64,000 bases of DNA, from NCBI RefSeq assembly GCF_030065535.1, contig NZ_JASJND010000006.1, forward strand, positions 248,001 through 312,000, written 5' to 3'. Below, in pieces: positions 52,060 to 60,353 of the stretch. A model generated the notes under the pieces. That model was not told the origin of the DNA. It ran no database searches and worked only from the letters and a program-made list of their open reading frames with translations. A program made the position numbers and the translations under genes. The number at the start of each line of letters is the position of its first letter. Within the stretch, counting starts at the first letter, position 1. The DNA is from Microbacterium dauci (GTDB taxonomy: Bacteria > Actinomycetota > Actinomycetes > Actinomycetales > Microbacteriaceae).

Positions 52060-52670
52060 TGGTCGGCATCCGCCCGTTCCGTCCCGGTGATGAGCCTGCG
52101 CTGTCGCGCATCTGCCTGCTCACCGGCGACGGTGGCACCGACGCGACCGGCGTGCTCGAGGACGACGACCTGTGGGGTGAGATCTTCGTGCTGCCGTACG
52201 CGACGCGGCATCCCGAACTCGCATTCGTGGTCGAGGGGAACGACGGCGTGCCGATCGGCTACGTCGTGGGCACGCCTGACACCCGCGCATTCGAGGAGTG
52301 GTTCCGCACCGAGTGGTGGCCGCAGTTCGCGGAGCGCTGGCCCGAGCCGTCCGGCGACCTGCAAGAGGGGGCCCTGACGCGCCAACAAGGACTGCTCCGG
52401 TACGCGTATGGGCGCAGACCCGGCGGCGAGCCGTACGGTGACGAGCACCCGGCGCACCTGCACATCGACCTGCTGCCCGAGGCGCAGGGGCAAGGCTGGG
52501 GGCGGAAGCTCATCGCCACCCTCACCGACGCGCTGCGGGCGCAGGGGGTGGAACGGCTGCACCTCGTCGCGGGGGCCGGGAACACCGGCGCGCTCGCGTT
52601 CTACACGCGGCTCGGCTTCACACCGCTGCCGTCGCACCCGGGCGCACAGGCGTTCTCGCTGCGGCTCTGA
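52059..52670 (+). CDS. GNAT family N-acetyltransferase
   Basis: 203 residues. The acetyl-CoA-binding motif is LLPEAQGQGWGRKLIATL (about 143-160), with GAGNTGALAFYTRLGFTPLP near the C-terminus. An N-terminal IRPFRPGDEPALSRICLLTGDGG is typical of the group. The middle insertion (WFRTEWWPQFAERW) is larger than in simple GNATs and resembles the acetyltransferase domain joined to bacterial O-GlcNAcases. It is coupled to the ATPase gene by TGATG; the substrate is unknown. A large palindromic terminator follows. Confidence 0.85.
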   Translation: MVGIRPFRPGDEPALSRICLLTGDGGTDATGVLEDDDLWGEIFVLPYATRHPELAFVVEGNDGVPIGYVVGTPDTRAFEEWFRTEWWPQFAERWPEPSGDLQEGALTRQQGLLRYAYGRRPGGEPYGDEHPAHLHIDLLPEAQGQGWGRKLIATLTDALRAQGVERLHLVAGAGNTGALAFYTRLGFTPLPSHPGAQAFSLRL

Positions 52671-52691
52671 CCTCGCGCGGAGCTCATAACT

Positions 52692-52746
52692 CAGGCAGAA
52701 CGACCGCTCCGGCGACCCGATCGGGTCGCCGGAGCGGATCTGCCTG
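52692..52746. terminator. Bidirectional terminator between GNAT and MFS genes
   Basis: 17-bp arms meeting at GATC (52704-52720 / 52721-52737, starting CCGCTCCGGCGACC) with an outer 8-bp CAGGCAGA/TCTGCCTG pair. Confidence 0.85.
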
Positions 52747-52769
52747 CGTTGTGCGCCGGGTGTGGCCGG

Positions 52770-54275
52770 TCAGGTTTTGACGAGTCCGATCGGCATGGTC
52801 GACGTGTCGATGAGCGGATCATCGTCCTGGCGCTCGACGAGCGCTTCGGCCTCGTCGCGGGTCTCGACGGTCGGCACCGATCCGAGCAGCGGCCGCTTCG
52901 CGGACTCGCGCATCGACAGCAGGGCCACACCGCCGAGTGCGGCGAAGAACATGATGTAGAACGCCGGCATGAACGGGTTGCCGGTCAACTCGATCAGGCC
53001 CTGACTGAACAGCGGCGTCGTCCCGCCGAAGAGCGACACCGACACGTTGTACGCGATCGCCATCGCGCCGAACCGGGATGCCGTCGGGAACAGCGCCGGG
53101 AGCGCCGACGCCGACACCGAGACGTAGAACGCGACGGGGATCGCGACCATGCCGAGCGCGACGAACACTGCCCACTCCTCGCCGATCTGCATGATCGCGA
53201 ACGCAGGCAGCATGAGGACGATCGTCGAGACGGCGGCGATGAGGTACACCGGACGGCGGCCGATCCGGTCGCTCAGTCGACCGATGAGCGGCAGGCAGGC
53301 CGACATCACGATGAGGACGGGGACGGTCGCCACGGCGGCGCCGAGGTTGGAGATCCCGACCTCGTTCTCGAGGTACGCGGGCATGTAGCTCGTGAGCGCG
53401 TAGCCGGCGGTGTTGGTCGCGGCGACGATCGCGATGCCGATGAGCACTTCCCGCCAGTGATGACGGAGGATGCCGCCGATACCGTGGCGGGCGAAGATCC
53501 CGTCCTGCTCGGTCGAGGCCGCGGCCTCGCGCTCGTGCGCCTGCTCGAACGCGGGGGTCTCGGGAATCCGCAGACGGAACCAGATCGCGACGATGCCGAG
53601 GGGGATGGCGACGAGGAACGGGATGCGCCAGCCGTACTCGATCATCGCGTCGGGGCCGGAGATGCTCTGCGTGATGAGGGTCGTGAGGGCCACGACCGAG
53701 GCACCGGCGGCGAAGCCGACGTACGAGCCCACGTCGAGCCACGACGACCAGAAGCCGCGTCGACGGTCGGGGGAGAACTCGGCGACGTAGGTCGTCGCGC
53801 CGGCGTACTCGCCGCCGGTCGAGAAGCCCTGCACCATCTTCAGGAGGTAGAGGGGCACGATAGCCCAGAGCCCGATCTGCGCGCTCGTGGGGAGGACCCC
53901 GATGAGCGCCGTCGCGACGGCCATCATCGCCATCGTCAGGAAGAGCACCTTCTGGCGCCCGATGCGGTCGCCGAGCGGGCCGAGGACGAGGCCGCCGAAC
54001 GGGCGCACGAGGAACGAGATCGCGAAGCCGAGCAGGGTGACCAGCAGGCCCCACGGATCGGGGAGGTCGGCGGTGAAGACGACGGCGAGTGTGACGGCGA
54101 GATAGCCGTAGATCCCGAAGTCGAACCACTCCATGAAGTTGCCGACGACGGTGCCGCCGATGGCGGTCCGGACCCGCTTCTTGTCGACGACGATGACGTC
54201 GTCGACCTCGAGTCTGGGGGTGTCGGGAGTGGGCTGAGAAGGCGGAACGGCGGACGGTCCTGACGGTGTACGCAT
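52770..54275 (-). CDS. MFS transporter, metabolite:H+ symporter type
   Basis: 501 residues, 12 membrane segments. The ProP/ShiA/KgtP-like signature is plain: GNFMEWFDFGIYGYLA in TM1, FLVRPFGGLVLGPLGDRIGRQKVL (motif A), GFSTGGEYAGATTYVAE, and LIGRLSDRIGRRPVYL in the second half. It imports an organic acid, osmolyte or similar metabolite with protons. The ATG follows TAGCGT by 6 nt (leaderless). It stands alone, divergent from the NAD(P)-binding protein gene. Confidence 0.9.
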   Translation of the reverse strand: MRTPSGPSAVPPSQPTPDTPRLEVDDVIVVDKKRVRTAIGGTVVGNFMEWFDFGIYGYLAVTLAVVFTADLPDPWGLLVTLLGFAISFLVRPFGGLVLGPLGDRIGRQKVLFLTMAMMAVATALIGVLPTSAQIGLWAIVPLYLLKMVQGFSTGGEYAGATTYVAEFSPDRRRGFWSSWLDVGSYVGFAAGASVVALTTLITQSISGPDAMIEYGWRIPFLVAIPLGIVAIWFRLRIPETPAFEQAHEREAAASTEQDGIFARHGIGGILRHHWREVLIGIAIVAATNTAGYALTSYMPAYLENEVGISNLGAAVATVPVLIVMSACLPLIGRLSDRIGRRPVYLIAAVSTIVLMLPAFAIMQIGEEWAVFVALGMVAIPVAFYVSVSASALPALFPTASRFGAMAIAYNVSVSLFGGTTPLFSQGLIELTGNPFMPAFYIMFFAALGGVALLSMRESAKRPLLGSVPTVETRDEAEALVERQDDDPLIDTSTMPIGLVKT

Positions 54276-54281
54276 CGTTCC

Positions 54282-54287
54282 ACGCTA
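54282..54287 (-). promoter_or_regulatory. -10 box (TAGCGT) for leaderless MFS symporter mRNA
   Basis: Minus strand TAGCGT, 6 nt (GGAACG), then ATG at 54275. Confidence 0.55.
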
Positions 54288-54423
54288 CGCGAATGGCCGG
54301 TCCGGCGGCACTTTCGGGCCGAGGCCTTGACAACCACTGGTATCGGTGGGTGCGCGCCCGGGCGTGTCCGTACCCTCCCCGTGCGCGCCGCGCAACCCGT
54401 GCGACCGGCGGATGCTGCGCGCC

Positions 54424-54429
54424 TATCGT
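54424..54429 (+). promoter_or_regulatory. -10 box (TATCGT) for leaderless NAD(P)-binding protein mRNA
   Basis: TATCGT, 7 nt, then ATG at 54437. Confidence 0.5.
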
Positions 54430-54436
54430 GGCCGGC

Positions 54437-55972
54437 ATGAGTGAGCTGTCCGCCCCCACCGGCCGTGAACCCGCGCTCGTCGCCGAGCCCCGTTCGGACG
54501 GGTCCGCGCCGCGCGTGCTGGTACTCGGCGGCACCGGCTACATCGGTGGCCGCCTCGTACCGCGACTGCTCGCCGCGGGCTATCGCGTGCGCGTGCTGGC
54601 GCGCACCCCGGCGCGGCTCGCATCGTTCGAATGGGGTGACCAGGTCGAGGTCGTCGAGGGGTCGGCCGACGATCCCGATACCGTCCTAGACGCGTGCCTC
54701 GACGTCGACGTCCTGTACTACCTCATCCACTCGATGGGCGGTGGGAAGGACTTCGAAGAGCGCGACCTCGAGGCCGCCGGCGTCGTCGCGGGAGCTGCGG
54801 CCGCGGCATCCGTGGGTCGAATCGTCTACCTCGGCGGGCTGCACCCGTCAGGTGTCGAGCTCAGTCCGCACCTGCGTTCGCGCGTCGAGGTGGGGGAGAC
54901 CTTCCTCGACGGCGAGGTGCCGGCGCTCGTGCTGCAGGCGGGCGTCGTGATCGGGTCGGGGTCGGCGTCGTTCGAGATGATCCGACACCTGACAGACGTG
55001 CTGCCCTACATGCCGGCGCCGCGCTGGGTGCGCAACCGCATCCAGCCGATCGCGGTGCGGGACGTGCTGCACTACCTGCTCGCCGCCGCGCGCGTCGACC
55101 CGGACGTGAACCGGGCCGTCGACATCGGTGGGCCCGACGTGCTCCGCTACGGCCAGATGATGAACGGCTACGCCGTCGAGGCGGGGCTGCCGCAGCGTCC
55201 GATCGCGGCGCTGCCGGTGTTCACGCCCGGGCTCGCGTCGCACTGGGTGAACGTCGTGACGCCGGTGCCGCGGTCGATCGCGAGGCCGCTGATCGCGTCG
55301 CTCCAGAACGAGTGCGTCATGGACGACCACGACGTCGACGACCTGCTGCCGCGGCCCGAGGGCGGGCTGACGCCGTACCGCGAGGCGGTCGCGCTCGCAC
55401 TCGGACGCATCGACGCCGACACCATCGAGACGAGTTGGCAGGATGCCGAGATCTCGGGGGTGCCGAGCGATCCTCTGCCGAGCGACCCGGAGTGGACCGG
55501 CCGCACCGTGTTCACCGATGTCCGCTCGGTCACGAGTTCGGCATCTCCGGAGCGGTTGTGGAAGGTCATCGTCGGCATCGGCGGCGAGAACGGCTGGTAC
55601 TCGTCACCCTTCCTCTGGGCCGTGCGAGGCTGGATGGACCGCCTCGTCGGTGGTGTCGGTCTGCAGCGCGGTCGACGCAGCCGCGGCCGTGTCACCGCGG
55701 GTGACGCGATCGACTTCTGGCGCGTCGAGGCGATCGAGGAGGGCCACCTGCTGCGGCTGCGCGCCGAGATGAAGGTGCCGGGCCTCGCGTGGCTGGAGCT
55801 GCGGGCGAGCCCCGACGGCGACGGCTCGCGCTACGACCAGCGCGCGGTGTTCTTCCCGAAAGGGCTCACCGGTCGGTTGTACTGGCTCGCGGTGCTGCCG
55901 TTCCACGGCTTCATCTTCACCGGCATGGCGAACCGCATCACGGCCGCTGCGGCCGCCGAAGACGAGGACTAA
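54437..55972 (+). CDS. NAD(P)H-binding SDR with C-terminal DUF2867/polyketide-cyclase-like domain
   Basis: 511 residues. The N-terminal atypical SDR domain has VLVLGGTGYIGGRLVPRLL (about 27-45) as dinucleotide site, then YYLIHSMGGGKDFEERD and IVYLGGLHP. From about residue 345 a second domain begins (TVFTDVRSVTSSASPERLWKVIVGIGGENGW ... DFWRVEAIEEGHLLRLRAEMK), the DUF2867 helix-grip type. Fusions of this kind are common in actinobacteria, but their reaction is not known. Leaderless start. Its TAA overlaps the cydC stop on the other strand by 3 bp. Confidence 0.87.
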   Translation: MSELSAPTGREPALVAEPRSDGSAPRVLVLGGTGYIGGRLVPRLLAAGYRVRVLARTPARLASFEWGDQVEVVEGSADDPDTVLDACLDVDVLYYLIHSMGGGKDFEERDLEAAGVVAGAAAAASVGRIVYLGGLHPSGVELSPHLRSRVEVGETFLDGEVPALVLQAGVVIGSGSASFEMIRHLTDVLPYMPAPRWVRNRIQPIAVRDVLHYLLAAARVDPDVNRAVDIGGPDVLRYGQMMNGYAVEAGLPQRPIAALPVFTPGLASHWVNVVTPVPRSIARPLIASLQNECVMDDHDVDDLLPRPEGGLTPYREAVALALGRIDADTIETSWQDAEISGVPSDPLPSDPEWTGRTVFTDVRSVTSSASPERLWKVIVGIGGENGWYSSPFLWAVRGWMDRLVGGVGLQRGRRSRGRVTAGDAIDFWRVEAIEEGHLLRLRAEMKVPGLAWLELRASPDGDGSRYDQRAVFFPKGLTGRLYWLAVLPFHGFIFTGMANRITAAAAAEDED

Positions 55973-57627
55973 ACGACCCGCCCCGCGTCGATCCGGACGG
56001 TGCGGTCGATGAGGCCCGCGGGTGGGGCTACGTGGGAGATCAGCACGACGGCCTGCTCGTCGCCGACGGCGCTCAGCAGGTCGGTCAGCAGGGCATCGGA
56101 TGCCGCCGGGTCGACGCCCGCCGTCGGCTCGTCGAGCACGAGCACCGGGAACCCGTGCAGCAGCGCCCGTGCGAGGGAGAGCCGCTGCGCCTGTCCGCCC
56201 GAGATGAGGGCGCCGCGCTCGCCGACGCGGGCGTCGAGCCCGCCCCGGGCGCGCAGCCAGGAACCGAGGCCGACGCGATCGAGCATTGCCTCAAGCTCCG
56301 CGTCGGTCGCAGTGTCGCGAGCGAAGAGGAGGTTCTGCCGGATGTCTTCGTCGAAGAGCATCGGTCGCTGCTCGCACAGCCCGACGACGAGACGAACATC
56401 GTCGGGAGCGAGGTTCCGCACCGGGACGCCGCCGACGGTGTAGCTGCCACCTTCGAGTTCGAGGAATCGGACGAGGGTGTGGGCCAGTGTCGTCTTGCCG
56501 GCACCGCTCGATCCGGTGACGAGCAGGCGCTCGCCGGGTCGGACGTCAAGGTCGACGTCGTGCAGCGTCGGCGCGGTATCCCCGGGCCACCGCACCGTCG
56601 CGCCGCGCAGCGCCAGACCCGCGCCGAGGTGCGGTGCCGTGCCGGATGCCGCGACAGCCTCCGGGATCTGCGGCGGCACCGTCGCGGGCACGACGTCGGA
56701 CACGCGCGCCGCAGCGGCCCGCACCTGCCGCCACGACGCCGCGGCGAGTGGAACGACCGCGAAGACCTCGAAGACGGCCATCGGGACGAGGACCGCGACC
56801 GCGAGCCCTGGGCCGCCGAGCACATCGGGCACGGCGGGCGCTGCGACGAGCACGGCGACGAGCGTCGCGAACCCGGCGAGCAGGGCGACGAGCGCGGTGG
56901 TCCCCGCCTGCGCGCCGGCGCGGCGGACGACGGCGCGCTGCAGGGCTCGGTCGGCGGCGGCGATCCGGTCGCGGGATGCCGCTGCTGCGCCGTAGGCGGC
57001 GAGGACGTCGAGGCTGCCGAGGTGGTCGACCACGGCGTCGCTGAGCTGGGCGCGGAGCGGGGCGACGGCGGCATCCGCTCGGGATCCGGCGGCCCAGCCC
57101 CACAGTGTCGAGACGGCGGCTGCGATGACGAGGCAGGCGAGCAGGGTCAGCGCGGCCGGCCACCAGACGAGCGCGACGAGCACGACGGCGCCGAGGGCGA
57201 CAGTCGCCGACGAGACGAGCGGCAGCACGACGCGCAGCGGCAGGTTCTGCAGCTCGTCCACGTCGTCGACGAGCGCGGTGAGCGCCGAACCGCGCCGCGT
57301 TCGGGTGAGTCCCGCCGGCGCGTGGGGGACGAGGCGCCGGACGAGGTCGGTTCGAGTGCGGGCGAGCTGGTGCAGTGCGGCGTCGTGGCTCGTGAGTCGT
57401 TCGGTGTACCGGAACAGCGCGCGGGTGAGCGCGAACGCACGCACCCCGACGACCGCGACGGTGATGTACATGACGAGCGGCTGCTCGCTCGCGCGCACGA
57501 TGAGCCACGCGCTCGTCGCGAGAAGGGCGACGGCGGATGCTTCGGAGGCGAAGCCCGACGCGAGTGCCGGCCAGAAGCGGCGCAGCGAGGGCATCGCCCC
57601 GCGGAGGACGGCGGCGGTCGTGGTCAC
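55969..57627 (-). CDS. cydC: Thiol reductant ABC exporter subunit CydC
   Basis: 552 residues, half-transporter with N-terminal membrane domain (about 1-300) and ATPase domain (Walker A GSSGAGKTT, signature ISGGQAQRLSLARAL, Walker B VLVLDEPTAGVD, HVAPPAGL). With CydD it exports cysteine/glutathione-type thiols needed to assemble cytochrome bd. The GTG start overlaps the cydD stop (GTGA). Last gene of cydABDC; no hairpin follows, and its TAG overlaps the convergent gene's stop. Confidence 0.92.
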   Translation of the reverse strand: MTTTAAVLRGAMPSLRRFWPALASGFASEASAVALLATSAWLIVRASEQPLVMYITVAVVGVRAFALTRALFRYTERLTSHDAALHQLARTRTDLVRRLVPHAPAGLTRTRRGSALTALVDDVDELQNLPLRVVLPLVSSATVALGAVVLVALVWWPAALTLLACLVIAAAVSTLWGWAAGSRADAAVAPLRAQLSDAVVDHLGSLDVLAAYGAAAASRDRIAAADRALQRAVVRRAGAQAGTTALVALLAGFATLVAVLVAAPAVPDVLGGPGLAVAVLVPMAVFEVFAVVPLAAASWRQVRAAAARVSDVVPATVPPQIPEAVAASGTAPHLGAGLALRGATVRWPGDTAPTLHDVDLDVRPGERLLVTGSSGAGKTTLAHTLVRFLELEGGSYTVGGVPVRNLAPDDVRLVVGLCEQRPMLFDEDIRQNLLFARDTATDAELEAMLDRVGLGSWLRARGGLDARVGERGALISGGQAQRLSLARALLHGFPVLVLDEPTAGVDPAASDALLTDLLSAVGDEQAVVLISHVAPPAGLIDRTVRIDAGRVV

Positions 57628-59300
57628 GCGGTCACCTCCGCGGGCAGGTGCAACGTCACGACGGTGTCGGCGATCGTCCGGGCGGACGTGCGGTGGGAGA
57701 CGAGCACGACGACGGCGCCGTCGTCGGCCAGGCGGCGGACTTCGCGCCAGAGCGCGGCCTCGGTCGTGGCATCCAGTGCGGCGGACGGCTCGTCGAGTGC
57801 GATCACCGGCGCGCCCGTATGCAGACGCCGCGCGAACGCCCGTGCGACCGCGACGCGCTGCGCCTGTCCGCCCGAGAGCCCCGCGCCCTGGACACCCAGC
57901 ACGCGACCGGGGTCGAGCTCGCCGGCCTGCGCGCGAACGAGGGCGTCCGCGACGACATCGGCAGGCATCACGACGCTGCCGAGTGCGATGTTCTCGCCGA
58001 CCGTGCCCGCGACGAGGCCGGCATGTTGCCCGGCCCACGCGAGCCACGTCGACGGGTCGAGTGCGCTCACCTCGTCGCCGCGCCAGGTGGCGGACCCGAC
58101 GTACGGCGTCGCGCCGCGGAGCGCGGCGAGCAGGCTCGACTTCCCGCTGCCGCTCGGGCCCTCGACGAGGACGACTTCACCGGGCCGCGCGAAGAGATCG
58201 ACCGGTGGGAGGTCGCGGACGCGCAGGGCGGTCACGCGCAGCTCGGGGGCGCCAGCGGCCGTCGCGGGGGCGGATGCCGCGGGGGCGGCATCCGCTGCAT
58301 CGAGGACCGCGAAGACATCGCGGGTCGCGGCGACGCCCTCGCTCGACGCGTGGAACTGCACGCCGACCTGTCGGAGCGGCAGGTACGCCTCGGGTGCGAG
58401 GAGCAGGACGAAGAGCCCGATCGTGAGGGGGAGCGACCCGTCGAGCAGGCGGAATCCGATCGACACCGCGACGATCGCGACGGCGATGGATGCCAGGAAC
58501 TCGAGCGCGAACCCCGAGAGGAACGACACCCGCAGCACCCGCATCGTCTCGCGGCGGTAGGTCTCGGTGACGCGCTCGATCGAGTCTCCGGCACGGTGCT
58601 GGCGGCCGAAGACGGTGAGGGTCGAGAGGCCGTTCACGGTGTCGGAGAAGCGGGCGGCGAGGCGCGCGAGCGTCTGCCACTGGCGTTGCTGCACGTGCGT
58701 CGTCGCGAGCCCGATGAGGATCATGAAGATCGGGATGAGCGGGAGCGTGAGGAGGACGGTGAGGCCCGAGATCCAGTCCTGCCACCACATCATCGCGACG
58801 AGGATCGGCGTCGCGAGTGCCGTGAGCACCAGCTGCGGCAGGTAGCGGCCGAAATAAGGACCGAGTGCTTCGAGGCCGCGACCTGCGACGAGCGCGAGTC
58901 GCGACGAGTTCGCCCCGGCGAGCCAGCCCGGCCCGAGCCGGTCGATCGCGTCGAGCAGGCGGTGCCGCAACTGCGCTTCGACGCGCGCGCCGGCGCGTGC
59001 GGCGACGCTCTCGCGCGCCCACGTCAGTAGCGCTCGCGCGACGACGACCGCGGCCAGGGCGACGAGGGTGCCGGTCAGCGGCGCGCCCGCGACCGCATCG
59101 ACGATCGCGCGAGTGGTGAGCGCGGCGAAGCCGATGATCGCCGCGGTCTGCCCGAGGCCGACGAGGGCGATGGCGACGAAGAAGCCGCGCGACGCCGAGG
59201 CGTAGCGGAGCAGCCGCGGATCGACGGGCGTCCCCTGCTTCTCCCGTCCCTGCGTCACCGGGCCGGTGGGGGCGTCACCGTCGGCAGGCATGGCTCCCAT
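57624..59300 (-). CDS. cydD: Thiol reductant ABC exporter subunit CydD
   Basis: 558 residues. Membrane domain with the CydD-type LGPGWLAGANSSRLALVAGRGLEALGPYFGRYLPQ region (key RGLEALGPYFGRYLPQ). ATPase: Walker A GPSGSGKSS, signature LSGGQAQRVAVARAF, Walker B VIALDEPSAALD, SHRTSA. Two Met starts are possible (59300, 59291). It lies 9 bp after cydB and overlaps cydC. The order cydA-B-D-C is that of actinobacteria and Bacillus. Confidence 0.92.
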   Translation of the reverse strand: MGAMPADGDAPTGPVTQGREKQGTPVDPRLLRYASASRGFFVAIALVGLGQTAAIIGFAALTTRAIVDAVAGAPLTGTLVALAAVVVARALLTWARESVAARAGARVEAQLRHRLLDAIDRLGPGWLAGANSSRLALVAGRGLEALGPYFGRYLPQLVLTALATPILVAMMWWQDWISGLTVLLTLPLIPIFMILIGLATTHVQQRQWQTLARLAARFSDTVNGLSTLTVFGRQHRAGDSIERVTETYRRETMRVLRVSFLSGFALEFLASIAVAIVAVSIGFRLLDGSLPLTIGLFVLLLAPEAYLPLRQVGVQFHASSEGVAATRDVFAVLDAADAAPAASAPATAAGAPELRVTALRVRDLPPVDLFARPGEVVLVEGPSGSGKSSLLAALRGATPYVGSATWRGDEVSALDPSTWLAWAGQHAGLVAGTVGENIALGSVVMPADVVADALVRAQAGELDPGRVLGVQGAGLSGGQAQRVAVARAFARRLHTGAPVIALDEPSAALDATTEAALWREVRRLADDGAVVVLVSHRTSARTIADTVVTLHLPAEVTA

Positions 59301-59309
59301 CCTGCCCGA

Positions 59310-60344
59310 TCAGTGGGCGCCGGCGGCCTCGGCCTGCTCGATCCGAGCGCGCGTGACCCGCTTGCGGAACACCCAGTACGTCCACGCCTGGTAGGCGAGC
59401 ACGAGCGGCAGGAAGACGAGCGCTGCCCACGACATGATCGTCAGCGTGTAGTCGGTGCTCGAGGCGTTCTCGATCGTCAGGGAGAACGCCGGATCGGTCG
59501 ACGACGGCATGACGTAGGGGAACAGTGCGAGCCAGAGCGTGAGCACGGCGAGCTTGATCGTGGCGGCGCCGAACCCGAAGGCCCAGCCGTCTGCGCGGCG
59601 GAGGTTCGCGATGACGGATGCCACGAGGCTTACCGCCGCGAGCGCACCGACGAGGACCACGAGCCACAACAGCGGTGCCTCGCGACCGGCCGCGATCATG
59701 ATCGTCCAGACGACGGTGCCGGCGGCGAGGATCACGGTCGGGATGGCCGCGTGGCGGGCGAGGCGGTGGGCGTCCTCGCGGACCTGGCCGTCGGTCTTCA
59801 GTGCGACGAACAGCACGCCGTGGAGGAAGAAGAGGCAGAGCGTCGTCAGGCCGACCCACAGGCCGTACGGGTTCAGGAGCGTCAGCAGCGAGCCGGTGAA
59901 CTCCTTGTCGGCGTCGATCGGCACACCCTGGACGATGTTGCCGAACGCGACGCCCCACAGGAGCGCGGGGACGACCGAACCGATGACGATCATCCGGTCG
60001 AAGCCGCGCTTCCATGCGAGCGAGTCGCGCTGGTGGCGGTACTCGAACGAGACGCCGCGGAGGATGAGCGCGAGGAGGATCAACAGCAGCGGCAGGTAGA
60101 ACCCGCTGAACAGCGTCGCGTACCACTCCGGGAACGCGGCGAACAGGCAGGCGCCGGCGACGATGACCCAGGTTTCGTTGAGGTCCCAGATCGGGCCGAT
60201 CGTGTTGATGACCTGTCGACGCGATACCTCGTTCTTGCCGAGGAACGGCAGGCTCATGCCGACGCCGAAGTCGAAGCCGTCGAGGACGAAGTAGCCGATG
60301 AAGAGCACTCCGACGATGAAGAACCAGAGGGTGGCGAGATCCAT
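59310..60344 (-). CDS. cydB: Cytochrome bd ubiquinol/menaquinol oxidase subunit II
   Basis: 344 residues, about eight or nine membrane segments. The N-terminal signature FFIVGVLFIGYFVLDGFDFGVGM with the conserved Asp, GPIWDLNETWVIVAGACLFAAFP and YQAWTYWVFRKRV near the C-terminus are typical of CydB. It pairs with CydA in the membrane. It starts 9 bp after the cydA stop behind AGGAGC. Confidence 0.95.
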   Translation of the reverse strand: MDLATLWFFIVGVLFIGYFVLDGFDFGVGMSLPFLGKNEVSRRQVINTIGPIWDLNETWVIVAGACLFAAFPEWYATLFSGFYLPLLLILLALILRGVSFEYRHQRDSLAWKRGFDRMIVIGSVVPALLWGVAFGNIVQGVPIDADKEFTGSLLTLLNPYGLWVGLTTLCLFFLHGVLFVALKTDGQVREDAHRLARHAAIPTVILAAGTVVWTIMIAAGREAPLLWLVVLVGALAAVSLVASVIANLRRADGWAFGFGAATIKLAVLTLWLALFPYVMPSSTDPAFSLTIENASSTDYTLTIMSWAALVFLPLVLAYQAWTYWVFRKRVTRARIEQAEAAGAH

Positions 60345-60353
60345 GGCGGGCTC

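Noticed and set aside
52749..54263. 504-codon plus-strand ORF opposite the MFS symporter
   Set aside because: Arg/Glu/Asp-rich shadow with no family motif; the minus strand gives 12 membrane segments and MFS signatures.
54325..54350. TTGACA at 54327 as a -35 element for the SDR gene
   Set aside because: No -10-like hexamer lies at a workable distance, while TATCGT 7 nt before the ATG explains the start better.
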